Source: Coptis chinensis (taxonomy: Eukaryota; Streptophyta; Magnoliopsida; Ranunculales; Ranunculaceae). Taken from it: a stretch of 64,000 bases of DNA. Below, piece by piece: positions 20,340 to 33,061 of this stretch (position 1 is its first letter; every line of letters begins with the position of its first letter). The translations under genes were made by a program, and so were the position numbers. The stretch is taken from assembly GCA_015680905.1 (NCBI GenBank), contig CM027377.1:39642501-39706500 (forward strand). The letters run 5' to 3'. A model generated the notes under the pieces. The model did no database searches and was not told the DNA's origin. It saw only the letters and a list, made by a program, of their open reading frames with translations.

Positions 20340-22730
20340 AGATGATGAAGGTAATTGGAAGGAAGAGAGAATTAAGGTGGAGGAGACTATTAATAATTTT
20401 TTTAGTGACCTTTTAGTACAACAACCCTGAACCTGATAATGACATTTTAAATCTTTTTTATCCTAAACCTGATAATGACATTTTAAATCTTTTTTATCCT
20501 ATTATAACTGTTAGGGAGAATAACATTCTCACTGCTACCCCGTCTTATAAAGAGATTTGGAATGTAGTTAAGAAAATGGGCTCTTTAAAAGCCCCTGGTC
20601 TATATGGATTCCAGGAGGTCTTTTTCCAAAATTGTTGGGATATTATTGGGGATACAATAGTTGACACGGTGAAGAGTTTTTTTTTATTTTTTATTTTTAT
20701 TTTTATGTTTGGTGTTTTGGCTCCTTCACTTAATGAAACTTTCAATTCACTCATACCTAAAATTTCAAATCCATACCATATAGCCAAATTTATACCCATA
20801 AGCTTATGCAACTTCACTTATAAAATCATTTCCAAGCTTTTAGCCAACAAACTTAAAACTCATCTCCATAAAATAGTCTCCCTCTTTCAGGGGGCATTTG
20901 TGAAGGGGAGATTTATTGGTGACAATATATGGTTGAGAAGTGAAATATTTCATAACATGAAGAGGATGAAAAAGAGAAAACAAGGGTGGATAGTGGTTAA
21001 GTTAGACATGAAGAAAGCATACAATCAGGTGGAGTGGAGTTTCTTGTATCAAATCATGAAGAAGTTGGGATTTGGAGATAAGTGGATTGAGCTAATAAGG
21101 AAATGTTTGGAAACTATATCTTTTAGGGTGTTGTTAAATGGGGATCCTTTACATAGTTTCTCACTTTATAGGTTCTAAGACAAGGGGATCCTCTATCCCC
21201 TTATCTTTTCATTTTGGTCACTGAAGCACTTTCGAGATTATTGCATATGGGAGAAAGAGATAACAACATTAGTGGAATTAAGGTGAGACGAAACTCATCA
21301 CCTATTAGTCATCTGCTCTATGCGGATGATCTAAACATCGTTAATAAAGCTAGTTTGGAAGAGGCAGTGAATATGAAGAATATAGTGGATCATTATTGTA
21401 AAGCATCGGGACAAGAAGTCAGTGTTGGAAAATCTAGTGCTTACTTTAGCACTAATGTACATCATAAACATCAAAAGTTGCTAATGAGGATTTGGAGGGT
21501 GAGAAAGTTTGATGAAAGGGAAAAATACCTTGGAGTTCCTATACTCTTGACTAAGAAGAAGAGTGAGAATTTTGAGTACCTAGTGGATAGCTTACAAAGA
21601 AAGGTAACAGGTTGGAAGGCAAAAGTGTTATCCTAGGCTGCTAGAACTACTTTGGTTAAAACAATTGGACAAGTTGTCCCAATTTATACCATGAGTACAT
21701 ATGTGTTACCTAACAAGACTACATATAAGTTGGACCAGATATATAGGAACTTTTGGTGGCATGGGACTTTAGAAACTAATGCTACTCATACTTAAAGCTG
21801 GGATAAGCTTTGCATATCAAAAAGTGAGGGGGGGACTAGGGTTCAGAAAGGCTAAATAGATGAACTTAGCCATAATATCAAAACATTGTTGGAGACTTTT
21901 ACGAGAAGAGGATTCCATTTGGTCTAAGACTTTCAAAAGCATTTACAAATGGAGTGGCTTAGAAGCTTGCAAGCAAAAAGTCATTGTTCTTATTTCTGGA
22001 AAGGTATCAAAAGATCTATGGAAGCTATTAGAGGAGGTTTATTTAGATATTAGGGGATGGTTCAAATGTCCCTATCTATACACAACCTTGGTTATCCTTC
22101 ATTAATCAACCTACAAGTCTTAAAGAGCTACTAGCCCCAGTTTACAACACTAATTCCAACTATACTCATGTTAACCACCTCATTGATCAATATACACATA
22201 ATTGGAATCAAATTAGGTTAAGAGAGTTATTTTCTTCACCTGTCATCAGTTGTATAAACCAAATAGTCATCAACCCTAACATTGTTAATAAAATTATTTG
22301 GTCGAGTCATGCTAAAAGTATTCCTATTGTTAAATTTGTGTATGCTTATCTCACTGTAAATGCGAACATGGTGGAAAGCTCTAGTACTAATGTAAAGGCA
22401 ATGAGAGGTCTATGGAAAACAAAGTTGGAAGCTAGTGTCCAATTGTTTGTGTGGAAAGTTTTTAATGGTGGTATACCTATCTGGTGATGTACTCAAACGA
22501 CAAAAAATTAAAGGAGATACTTCATGCATTTTGTGTCAAAAAGAGATAGAAACAGATGACCATCTATTTCTTCAATATGAGTGGACAAAATGCCTATAGT
22601 TTGGGTCAGACTTGAATATTAGAATGGAGGAGCATGGTGGTAAGAGTATCAAATATTGGATTGGGGAGGCTATATGTTGGAATAGTTCAGAGGAAACAGA
22701 AGCTAAAGTGTATGTTAGTACCTACTTCTT
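20340..22730 (+). pseudogene. L1 reverse transcriptase and zf-RVT region
   Basis: RT motifs: SLKAPGLYGFQEVFFQ, NSLIPKISNP, FIPISLCNFTYKIISKLLA, QGAFVKGRFIGDN, VVKLDMKKAYNQVEW (catalytic Asp), GDPLSP after a frameshift near 21165-21180, and SHLLYADDLNIV with YADD at 21319-21330. YLGVPIL and TGWKAKVLS follow, then a stop. The zf-RVT part is recognisable in fragments around 22440-22600 (LFVWKVFNGGIP; CILCQKE; DDHLFL). A slippage-prone TTTTTATTTT run around 20680-20705 disturbs the early part of the domain. Confidence 0.85.
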
Positions 22731-22939
22731 GATCATGGTGAATGAGATTTGGTTATGTATGTAGAAACAAATTCAGGTTTGAGAAAATCTAGCCTAACAT
22801 GGGGTAGATGCTCACACGAGTCAGGAGAAGAACAAATAGTACTATAGAAGCATACAAGAAGGAAGAAGAGGTAATTACCAGAGATGACAAAAATAATGCC
22901 AATTCAATAGATTACCATGTATCGTTGAAGAGTTTAGTC

Positions 22940-23430
22940 ATTAATTACTATAGAAATTGGAATAAGATTACTTTCGATGGTGCCTTAATTTGATATACTG
23001 ACAAGTAGAGGAGCTGCAACAGCCGTATGTAGAGACTCAAAAGGGAAGCTTTTGGGAACTGTGTAGAAAGATGCAGGGTGTGAACTCCTTTTGAAGTCGA
23101 ATGTCATGGAGCAGAGTTAGCAGCCATTCTTCTGAACAAATTGAAGTTGCGAGATACTGTGTTATCCTTGGTGATTGTATGGAGTTGATGCTAAACCTTT
23201 GAGGCACTGGAGTGGAAGAGAGCTGGGAGCATAGAGACTTTCTTGATAGGATTTCTGGTTTGTTCAGTGATTATTCTGTAAGTTCTTATTGTAATATCTT
23301 GTTTTTCTGGTTTAAAAGAGTTCATAATAGGGAGGCTCATGAACTTGGTAAGTGGGCACTAAAATATGCAGCTATTAGTCCACCTCCCTGTTGGACTCTA
23401 GAAAGTGTGTATTCTCTGTTTCCATGTTAA
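22940..23430 (+). pseudogene. L1 C-terminal RNase H remnant
   Basis: ITFDGALI supplies the first acidic position, CHGAELAAIL the Glu, and the last frame ends with VHNREAHELGKWALKYA, typical of the final helix of plant L1 RNase H (RVT_3). Stops at about 22991 and 23190 break it. The reading frame ends just before the poly(A). Confidence 0.75.
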
Positions 23431-23445
23431 GGGTAATAGATGGGT

Positions 23446-23470
23446 AAAAAAAAAAAAAAAAAAAAAAAAA
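23446..23470 (+). repeat. Poly(A) tail of the L1 element
   Basis: An uninterrupted A25 run, about 17 bp after the last L1 codon. It marks the 3' end. Confidence 0.85.
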
Positions 23471-23954
23471 TGTAAAATAAACTCTTAATAGTATACTGCT
23501 TATGCCAATTATGTGTTTAATAATGTGAAATAATCATGATTTGCATACATAATTTTCTAACCAATTTGATCCTAGTTCAAACGAAGGGGCTTTTATAACT
23601 TACTAAGTTTTTGTTGTTAAAAACTTGTTTTGATATGCCACTTTAAAAGGAAATGATAGGGTAATGATATATAAATTGACTGCCACAACACAATCTACCC
23701 CTAAACACTCCATCCTCTATCTTTTTAACATATACAATAATTAATTAAACACCCATCTCTCTCCCTTTCTATGTTCCTAACTAATTCTTCCTCTACTGGT
23801 TACTTCATCTTATGCAATCAAAGGAGGAAAAGATTAAATGATGAGATTACCATTTTCAAGGTTGTTATATATCATTTTGAGGAAAAGATTAAACAAAGAT
23901 TTGATTTAATTATAGTTTCTCACTTTCTCTTTCTGAGGAAGACAATTTTGTTTA

Positions 23955-24346
23955 GGGGATAGTTATATGAACTCCACTTAAAGTGACTCAAAAGTTACTC
24001 CAACGCTAAATACAATGAATTAGAAGCTGATATTTGGTGGAGATGTTCTCCATACAATAGAGATCATCATCACAAAAAATTAGTTCATTTGAAGATATAC
24101 AACCTCGTCAAAAATTATTTAAAATATTATGAAATTATCCAACAGCTCAATTTTTTTTTAATTTCATAACAACTTTTGATAAGGTCATACATATTCAATT
24201 GAGCTTATTTTTTGTGAGGGTGTTCTCCATCATGTCATGTATATCTCCACAAAAAATTAGCCTTCAATTCATCTTGTAAGTTCACTTTTAGAAGTGGAGT
24301 AAGTTTGGAGTCACTATAAGGTGGAGTTCATATATAACCATTCCCT
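23955..24346. mobile_element. MULE-type MITE (foldback)
   Basis: About 392 bp with long inverted arms: the left end GGGGATAGTTATATGAACTC matches the reverse complement of the right end, AGGGAATGGTTATATATGAA. The arms extend over more than 100 bp each with mismatches. It is flanked by the direct repeat ATTTTGTTTA (23945-23954 and 24347-24356). A 9-10 bp duplication is the signature of Mutator-like elements. No coding capacity. Confidence 0.8.
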
Positions 24347-24356
24347 ATTTTGTTTA

Positions 24357-27300
24357 CAAATTTTTGTTTGACTTTTAAAATTTTTGGATGGGCATCCTCA
24401 AAAACATGATTCATTAATGGATTCCACTATATTACTTCTCAGAAACCTTTTTTTTTTTTTTAAATGTTCGTATTTGTTAGTTCATATTTAATGGCATTAA
24501 GAAGGGAATAAAATTAGAAAACTTTAAAATTTTCCAATTGCTTTAGTCTGACCCAATCTCCGAGTCTTAACCTATTCAACCGAGTTTTTCATAAAACCTC
24601 CCCATCCAAATCTAATTCTCACTAGGTTTTATGTTGAACCAGTTTAACATGTAAATATTGACTTGGGCAGCTCCAACTCTGGGTAGGTCTAACTTGAGCA
24701 GGTCAGCGTAGTTTTAAAGTATTTTTTATTAATGTCTCATAAGTACATTACAAACATGAACTCCTGTCCACCATGACATAAGGACTAGCCACACTTGCCT
24801 AGGATTAATGTTTACTGGCCTGTGGGAACCATTGAGCAGGCTTAGTTGTGAAACCATGTTTACAGTAAGGCTGTGTTGGTTCAAGAAAAGTGAGGGAAAA
24901 GAAAGTATTTTTTTGGAAAGTAAAAATTTATAGTTGTTTGGTTCACTTGAGAAAACAAAAAAATGGAAAAAATATTCTTCGTCTGGTCAAAATCAGTGAA
25001 TTCAACTCTCTTTTAAAATAAATGGAAGTTATTTTCCTTACTGTTCCCTAATGATGGCATTGAGAGACAAATGATTTTGTGAAGAGGAACAAGTTTTGAA
25101 CTACTTAGCTCAATGCCTTGCCTCCTCTTAAAGTTACTAAAGTGAGTCAAGGTCTCAAGGAACACGGGCTTACTTTACTCGCCTTCGAAGCCCAATCTGA
25201 TATAGTATTCACTATTCAGATCATGATAGGTCTAAGAAAATGGATAAAATGGGCCGAATGTAATGCAATGCAGCAATGGTAAATAAACCGGCTGAAAACC
25301 ATCCACTGAATGGTAGCAATGGTACTGTTTCTATTAGGTAATTGTAGTTGTAGTGGGATGTGTTGGGAAGGTCTTTTCATTGAGGAGGATGAGGATTCTG
25401 TTGGTGAAGTAACATATGAGACTATGAGTGGAAAGCTGGGGTGCAATATGGGGGCTATGATAATTACTTTTGCAGGATGGTCGAGTGGACAATGGAAAAG
25501 TTAGCATTGATAGAAATTCGATTTTGAAGATTGGAAAGTCTCATCATCGAACATTTTTTTGTGATGTAGGCATAGAGTATAGACATTGACATGTGGGGAA
25601 GATAGTTCGGACCCATTGTCCCTTTTCCACTCATATTCCTTAAGAAATTTGTCTTAGATTAACAATAATAACAATAACAATAATCGATATCCAGAAAATT
25701 GTTATTATTGGTTTTTTCAATTATTCTAGATAAGTAGTGAAACTAAAGAAAAATGATATCGGGGCATACAAGCCAAACAAGAGGGCTATACAACTATACT
25801 AGAGAGTAGAGTCACCAGTCATGACATAAAAATGCTCTACAACAGAGTAGAGTGCAAAATGTTGCTGAGAGGAATTTATATATGGACGTTATATTGCTTG
25901 TGCCGAAAATCCATTTGGTTGCATGATCAATCATTTTCAGTTTTGTCGTGCCCCAAATTTTTTGTTAAATTGATTTTGTAAATTATCCCTGTCCAGTTTC
26001 ACATTTGATGACATACAGGGTGTTCTGTCCAAAAGAAATTGCCAGTAGTTCAATTTTGTTATATTCCTCCAAAACTCTGGCAGAAAATTGAACTACAAAG
26101 ATAGCTCCATCCCTGCATGTTATGCCACATACAGTGCTCCATTTGCAGCATCTTGCACTTGGGTATCATAATCTGGCCCACCAATAGAATGAATCATTTT
26201 TTCTCTTATTTTCCAGCAGATGCTTGTAGAGGACTCTTCAGAGGTGAGTAAGTGAATCAACCCTCAACCCTTGATATTTTCAATTAAGGAGATCGATATA
26301 TACATCTTCCAGTGGTTTATATTCCAAGACGAGTGTTATAAAATAAGTAATCCCATACTAGCCGGCCTGCAGCCTGTTATGTTAATTACTCTATGATCTC
26401 TATTGAATTTAGACTTAATAAGTTACCCCCTCTATGTTGATTTTTAAGTGTATGTAACCGGATTAAACTCTTCTTCCACTCCTAATCGAAAATGTGACCG
26501 TGTAAGGCTTCCAAATAGCACCAAGAGCCTTAATGTATTAGTACTCTCCATTAATTTTCCTAGTGTGATTGGCTAAGATGATGTTCATTAGAGGCAAATG
26601 TGGCCAAACCGCCAAACCTGATTACCACGCACTATCTGTAAGAACAATGTCAACCACGTCGCTCATCAAACGAGAAGGATGTCTCAGTATCCCACGAATC
26701 CGACTCCCATGAATGGCCATATGAATAAACTTTGGAGAGATGGTCCAACTTTTTTGGAACTCAAGAACATTTTTAACATCTCATACACAAGACCGTACGC
26801 ATCTTTCAGTGAGTGGCCTCTAATCCTCTATACAGCTCACAGTGCAAGCTGTGCTACATATCCGTGCGCACTAGCATTTGTTTGGTTTTAACTGCTATGT
26901 TCTCCCCTTGTATATGAGTTTTTTCATTTCAAGTAGGCCAGAAGGTACTCAAACCACGAGTTATTGCTGACTCTTGCGAAACTCCGCCCAAAGGCTCGAT
27001 CAGTGTTCCTGCCATCATATCTAAGCATCCAGGATTAGACCAAGGATCGGACCAAAGAGAAATTATCAAATTGTTCCAAGGGACATTCAAAAGAAAGACT
27101 AAAATGTAAGTGTGTATGCAGCTGGTATTGTTAGTTTACACCAGAGTTCAAAGGAGGTCTAAAGTTCAAGTCTCCTTCGGGGACCTTTAGACTATGGGCC
27201 AGTTCCAGCACCCGGGGGTTCATGAACAGATCTCCAGTCTCCACGTTACAAAATTTTATTGTCAAACATGCAATGAGTTTAATCAGACGGCGCGTTAAGT

Positions 27301-27784
27301 TAACTCGTATTAACAAGGGTATTCGTGCGCACATACATACCTAAATGATTAAACGTATCTATACGTATCAAGTACGTCTGGATAATATCAACATTATCAG
27401 AGACTATCTTTGTATCACTTTAATTCATTGCAGAATTCTCTTAGGATATCTGAAAGATGCTGTGTTTAAAAAGAGGAGATTGAAAATGAAAGCACTAGCA
27501 CTGCAAGATAATAACATTCACTGTTCTTGTCTTTCTTTATAATACCGTATATAGATGAGTAAGAAAAAGAATGGTCTATCTAACAAACAAAACATTCCAC
27601 CGGCACTTACCAGTGGACAAGCACCATCATCACCAAGTAAATCAACTGATTGACCTGACTTATATTCTGTACGGTCACATGCACCAAGGGAAAACAAACA
27701 AAAAGAATAATAAGTGTTATGAGTTGAAAGTTATTCAACTTTAAGTAAGATATCTTCATTGAAAGACTAATACACTTCAACCAC
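24357..27784. other. Intergenic region upstream of the WRKY gene
   Basis: About 3.4 kb, AT-rich, with no convincing frame or RNA gene. It includes an AACAATAACAAT simple repeat (about 25661-25685). A stretch at 24868-25060 opens with GGCTGTGTTGGTTC and resembles one end of a MITE, but the partner end was not found. The proximal 1 kb presumably holds the WRKY promoter; no TATA box could be assigned confidently. Confidence 0.5.
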
Positions 27785-30700
27785 ATGGAATCAGACCCAA
27801 GAGCTTCCAGTGGTTGCTTTGAACCTGTAGTCAGATTCTCTACTACACAGCCAATCCATGAAATGGGGTTTGTTCAATTTGATGAAAACCAGGGTGGTTT
27901 GAGTAGTTTCTTAGTCCCTCCTCCATCTCAGTCTTCTCATCAAGTTACTTTGCCTTTCAACAGCAATACTACTATTGGATTTAGTCCTAATGAACTTGTG
28001 ACAAGACCTCCTTGGAACAACGACCAGGTAGGTAAGGTTTTTACGATATTTGGGGAAGAAAGTACTACCATTAAAGGGCTGAGTAGTAAAAACAAATAAC
28101 ATGAAGATTTGCATGGCATGTTTTCCTTTGGCTTATTTATTGCATGGTCTGGTGGTTTTTGATATAAGTTTCTTTGGATCTGTAAACAAATTAGGTTGGA
28201 ACTGTGAATCCTAAGGTTGGTAACGACGACGGGAACTGTGGTGGTGGTATGGTTAACGATGGCTCCAATTCATGGTATGGTTTATACTGCACATCAGGCC
28301 TTTATTGATTGATTACCACCCATAACTAGGCCTCTCAAAAGTACATGGTTGAGGTTTCCTAAGAAATCTTGGAAACTAGAAATGGTATAGTTTCTATATA
28401 TATGCAAATTCGTGAACCTATGTAGGCCAACAACTGATCGAGTCTTGCTTCTTTCAGTTTGTTATTGTTATCACCTGTGCCGCTGTGCCCTTATCAAAAC
28501 TACTGGCGGGTAGCTAGAACGAATTAATCTGATCGATATGATCGATGTCGCCGTATCTATATATGTAATATTATTGGTTTTGGTCATACAACTCAAGGGA
28601 TTTAACACTACTTTTTCATTGATCACAATTCACAGCCGGATACAATCCTCCTTCTACCAGTGCTTACTTCTAACCAGTTCTATCTGTAATCTGTCAAAAA
28701 CTATGTAACAAATTGAAATGGATCTAGACCTAACTCAATAACCCACACTTCAAATCGTGCTGGCGATAACTCAAATATTAAACTGTTTTTAACTCTCTAT
28801 ACTGTAGGTGGAGAAGCACATCGTCAGAGAAGAACAAGATGAAGGTGAGGAGGAAGCTTAGAGAACCAAGATTTTGTTTCCAAACAAGAAGTGAAATAGA
28901 TGTACTTGATGATGGTTACAAATGGAGAAAATATGGTCAAAAAGTGGTCAAGAATAGTCTTCATCCAAGGTAATATCCTTGCGATATCTGTCCATCCCTC
29001 ACTTGTTAATCAGCTAGATTTTCATGATTTATTTCTTGATATTCTTCTCATGATCTTGCACGCACCTATATATTCTACCTATGCACTTCCAGTCATTGCT
29101 GCACCCATTGTCAGAAACTTCTGTTTCTTATAAGTTGTCATTTTCAGAATGAGTCCCCTACACATTTCTCTGACGAACCCAAGTCTCCAAAAATGCATTC
29201 ACCAAGTACAATGACGACCTTTTTTTTTTTTTTTTTTTTTTTTCTTAATGTCTTTGTTTTTTCTTTTGGTTATGTAATTCTGCTTTAGTACACAAGACTA
29301 ACTACATCTAAACTAACTTTTACCCTTTTAATAAGCGTTGTTTAGAATGGATTCTAGCAAGCTATGAAATTTGGTTATAAAGATACACAAGTCATTCTTT
29401 CAAGCATGATATGGTTTGTTCGATTCAAGGATTGTTAGATCATACTCATGTTTTTTATAAGAAAAAATTTCACCTTGATCAGTTGAAATTATCAACACGA
29501 AAATCAACCACCTGTTTTATAATTTTGGCTAATGAGCTAATCCAAATCTCTTAATTTGTAAACCCTATTGTATTAGTAGATCTCCACCAACAACGGATAT
29601 CTTTTTAACGTAACCGGCCATCAAATTACTACTTAGTGTACTCCTATTTCCTGGCCGGTGGTTCTGCACACGTACCTAGCTATGTCTGCTTTATTCATGA
29701 TTTTCAACATTTACACATGAGCTTCCACTTGTTTCCTCACAGTTTCTAAAGTCATTGCCTCAAATCATATGGTTTTTGAAAAACATGCCCCTAGTGCCTC
29801 TGTACATTCTAGGTATAAAATATGACTCCACAGTTTAGGATGTTTCAAGAATAGATCTAGCATTACAATCACTTCATCCAAACATGACGATTCTTAACCA
29901 CGAACATTAATCATCTGTCTATCTAACATAGTTTTACTAACTGATAAAGTATAATATTACTAATTAATTATTTCAATCTTTCAGAGAATATTTGAGTTAA
30001 AATTCAACAGGAGTAGTTTACCTAAAATGAGATAAACTGAACCATTTCAATTAGAGAATAGAATTTCAAGATTTCTAGAAACCATTTTGACTGAGCGTAC
30101 CTGATCGACTGACAAAATTAAAAAAGAGTTGTATCCACCAACAGTTTTGCACCTGGTTTGTGAAACCCCGTCCAGCTCCAACAATCCGGCCACTTATACT
30201 TCAATGGTACTGGTAGACTTGATATATAATAATCTTCATAGCCACTCAGAATACATATAGATTGAAATTTTGAGGACACAACTCCCCTCCTCCCCAAAGG
30301 CTAGTTGCATGAGTCATCATCACTTCATAATATAATCCTATAACTATTAAACTTAGGGTAAACTTATGAAACTACCCCTAAAATTCCATCTGTTAAACGA
30401 AACCCTAGACCCTAGTTATCTAAAAACCCCTTAGGCAATTCAACTTTCCCTTCCTTAGTTTACTAATATATATAGTTTGCTAACTCAACTTCTTTGGTTT
30501 GAGTTTGCTCCAATATCAAAACATAACTAATTGATACTACATGAGAGCATGCACGGAAGCAGCATATAACTATCAGAAAAGTGCGTGCATGAATTGAAGT
30601 CTGTAATGCAAAGTAATGTACTCTTTACTATCTTCATCTTTGAGACTATGGTCTAAAGAATTATCACACATTTTGTACACACCAATTGAGAATTGTGTTA

Positions 30701-31211
30701 TGTGTGGACTACGGAAATCAAATAGTCCCAAATGGAGAAGAGTACGTGATGATAAAGACAAAACCCCATACCCATTACCCAATGCGTGGTTAAGTTCGGA
30801 CAGTATCAGTGCTACTGTGCTACTTAATCCATGAGTCTACAGTAATTGGTGATGCGCATATATGGCGAATTTAAACATTTGCATACAGTAGTTGCCGTAT
30901 TGTTATTGTGCATTTACGATTACGTTTGTTCCTTCATTCTTTTTTTTTCTAGTCTAGTCTAGTATAATCACATTATTCTAGTCTAGTATAGTCACATCAT
31001 ATTTGCGTTACTAAGCAACACAAAATTGTTTCTGGTTATTCTTAGCAGAAGTTACTATCGTTGCACTCATAATAATTGTCGAGTGAAGAAAAGAGTGGAA
31101 CGATTATCAGAGGATTGCCGGATGGTGATAACAACATATGAAGGCAGACACACTCATTCTCCTTCCGATGATTCAAATTCATCTGAACATGAAGGCTTTA
31201 ATTCATTCTAG
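27785..31211 (+). CDS. WRKY12: WRKY transcription factor, group IIc, WRKY12-like
   Basis: Predicted exons 27785-28027, 28195-28274, 28808-28969 and 31049-31211 join into 648 bp encoding 215 residues, close to the 218 of Arabidopsis WRKY12. All introns are GT-AG. The basic stretch [17 protein letters not shown] (about 118-134) precedes WRKYGQK (147-153). The zinc ligands are C167, C172, H196 and H198, that is C-X4-C-X23-H-X-H, which defines group IIc. The last intron interrupts the codon before SYYRC, the classic WRKY intron position. NSWWRS and a short C-terminal tail after HTH also match WRKY12. The protein should be nuclear and bind W-box DNA; Arabidopsis WRKY12 represses secondary wall formation in pith and affects flowering. 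WRKY13 is the nearest alternative. Confidence 0.88.
28970..31048 (+). other. Long third intron of the WRKY gene
   Basis: 2.08 kb between GT at 28970 and CAG at 31046-31048. It holds a T-run (29220-29243) and short AGTCTAGTCTAGT repeats near 30950-30985, but no recognised transposon with clear ends. The coding frame is intact on both sides. Confidence 0.7.
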
Positions 31212-31443
31212 CTAGTAGTTTTGATGTCCAAATGTCATCGCGTCGTACATTGTAAAATCGGTAAATTATGAATTAGTTTGAAAAAAAATATTTATTGGCA
31301 CCATATTATTCAAAAAGTTATCTGATTTTGTTATTGGACAGTACAATGAGTGTATCCAAAATTTCAAATCTCAATTTCGTAAGAAACAAGTACGTAATAT
31401 ATATGTTCAATAATTGTTATTGAGGTACCTATATATGTTCTTC

Positions 31444-32180
31444 TATTATAATTAAATAGACTTAGTGAGAACACCACACTAACTTAAGTAGATTGAATTA
31501 TGGAGAGAATGAGAAATAGATAAATCTTATTGATTAAAAATGTTACTGAATAGGAGGAGGTTACTGTTTCGACCAAATATGATCAAAACACTAAGTGATG
31601 ACGAAAGAAATGAATAACGTAGACAAGTAGTGAGAAAAGTGATGGTGATCGAGAGAATGATGAGACTGTACATTTCGGTTACCTACGTACCCAAATTATC
31701 GATGGGATCAAGTCTCAAGAACGTAGTTTGTATGAAAAATAGTTTTGTATTTATATAGATAGAGTAAAGACTTCTTGTAGCTCAAGTAATTGTTATTGAA
31801 TATAACTCTCAACTGATCGATAATTATCTCTTTGATAAGAAACGAATCTGGATATAAATTAATATACGTAAATGGCAAGCCATGTGGCTAGGGTTCAGGT
31901 CAAGACACATGAGTTAGTGGGCATGTACATTGATCCATGGTATCGCAAATTGGGCTTTAGCCCTGCCGATTAAACGAATAAAGTGAAAACCCCTACTAAT
32001 GGACGTTTGCCACGTAGGTGGAGGTCGAAACAATTACCTTTATATATAACTAGGTAATCTCCTTTCCAAGATAAAAGATTACCAGGATAAACACCAGATA
32101 CAAGGATTACCAGGATATGAGGAGGTGTCCCATATGAGCTCAATAGTGGGCATCCATATAGGCCCAAGAATTTCATAACA
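31444..32180 (-). repeat. Copia 3' LTR, interrupted
   Basis: It matches the right LTR from its first bases (TG of the right copy is TA here) to CATAACA. It is lengthened by a 468-bp insertion at 31565-32032. Without that insertion and one duplication it would be about 264 bp; the right LTR is longer because of extra internal GATTACCA-type repeats. Confidence 0.8.
31565..32032. mobile_element. Solo-LTR-like insertion within the Copia LTR
   Basis: 468 bp starting TGTTTCGACC and ending GGTCGAAACA, an unusually long 10-bp terminal inversion for an LTR. It is flanked by GTTAC (31560-31564) and ATTAC (32033-32037), where the intact right LTR has a single copy. A TATA-like TATTTATATAGATAG lies near 31748-31762. 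A solo LTR is the best reading; a small DNA transposon with a 5-bp duplication is the alternative. Confidence 0.65.
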
Positions 32181-32192
32181 CTCCCCCCTTGG
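32181..32192 (-). other. Copia polypurine tract
   Basis: On the minus strand AAGGGGGGAG directly precedes the LTR start TGTTATGAAA. Confidence 0.75.
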
Positions 32193-32479
32193 ATGTCCAC
32201 TATTATTGTAGAAATTCTGGTTAATGCATCTTTTGTAGCATTATTCTGGATGCTCTATAACTATCCAATGACAGTTGTCTCATTAAAACCTTGCTAAAGA
32301 AAACCCAGTGGGAAAAACCAAAGCGAATGAAAAAGAGTACAACATTACTCAGAATAATCATTGTGATTTGTTTAATACTGCCTCATAAAGACCTTTACTA
32401 GGAAAACCCAGTGGGATAAAATCAAGATAAGGGAAAAGAGTACAGTGCATATGTCCTGGGACACATTCTTCAGGATGCT

Positions 32480-33061
32480 CCCCTTGTTATATTACTCCCC
32501 CTGATAAAGACAAGTCTTTACATGACTTGGTGGTGAATTCTTCGCGATTTAAGGAAGTTATTGCTGGATCTTGCTTTGTCGATTGCCAAGACATAGCTAC
32601 ATATTTATTAATAAAAATTTAACGTGTTTGAGAGTAACCCTTCTGAGGGTCGGATGGATAACCAAAGACTGCATAGCCAACTAGATCATAGTCATTAGTG
32701 GAACCATAAGAATAAAATAGTTTCATACCAGTTATTCCATAAAAATATCTCAATATGTGTTTGACATCATTCCAGTGTCTAAGTGTATGTGCACAATTAT
32801 ATCTTGATAAGAAACTAATAGAAAATGCAATGTCTGATATTGTGCACGTATTGTGCTAGATACATAAATGCTTCAATATCACTCAAGTAGAGTATTTTCA
32901 AGACCAAGAACTTCTTCATGTTCCTCCTTTAGTCGAAATGGATCCTTATCTAAATCCAAGTTTCGCACAACCATGTGCTTTATCCATTTCATTTCAAAAA
33001 ATCTATAGTCAACAGTTTTCTTCAATTCCTTGGGAGTCCCAATCAAATTTATACCAACCAA
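32480..33061 (-). pseudogene. Copia RT C-terminus and RNase H remnant
   Basis: The minus-strand frame 33061-32879 carries VVRNLDLDKDPFRLKEEHEEVLG, typical of the Copia RT-to-RNase H junction. Downstream fragments to about 32480 carry RHWNDVKHILRYFYG, GMKLFYSYGS and GYAVFGYPSDPQKGYSQT, which match the RNase H segment with several stops between them. Confidence 0.7.

Larger units (their letters stand above)
18790..23470 (+). mobile_element. L1-type LINE, decayed
   Basis: A + strand non-LTR element with APE-type endonuclease, RT, zf-RVT and RNase H regions in the canonical plant L1 order. It ends in a poly(A) tract at 23446-23470. ORF1 was not found. Many stops and frameshifts, and an insertion near 19260-19640, show it is dead. 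The 5' limit is approximate. Confidence 0.85.

Noticed and set aside
20545-20817. Minus-strand 90-codon frame
   Set aside because: Antisense to the L1 RT; the RT motifs are on the plus strand.
27785-28099. Single-exon 104-residue protein at the start of the WRKY gene
   Set aside because: The frame runs past a good donor at 28027; splicing there gives the expected WRKY12-like protein.
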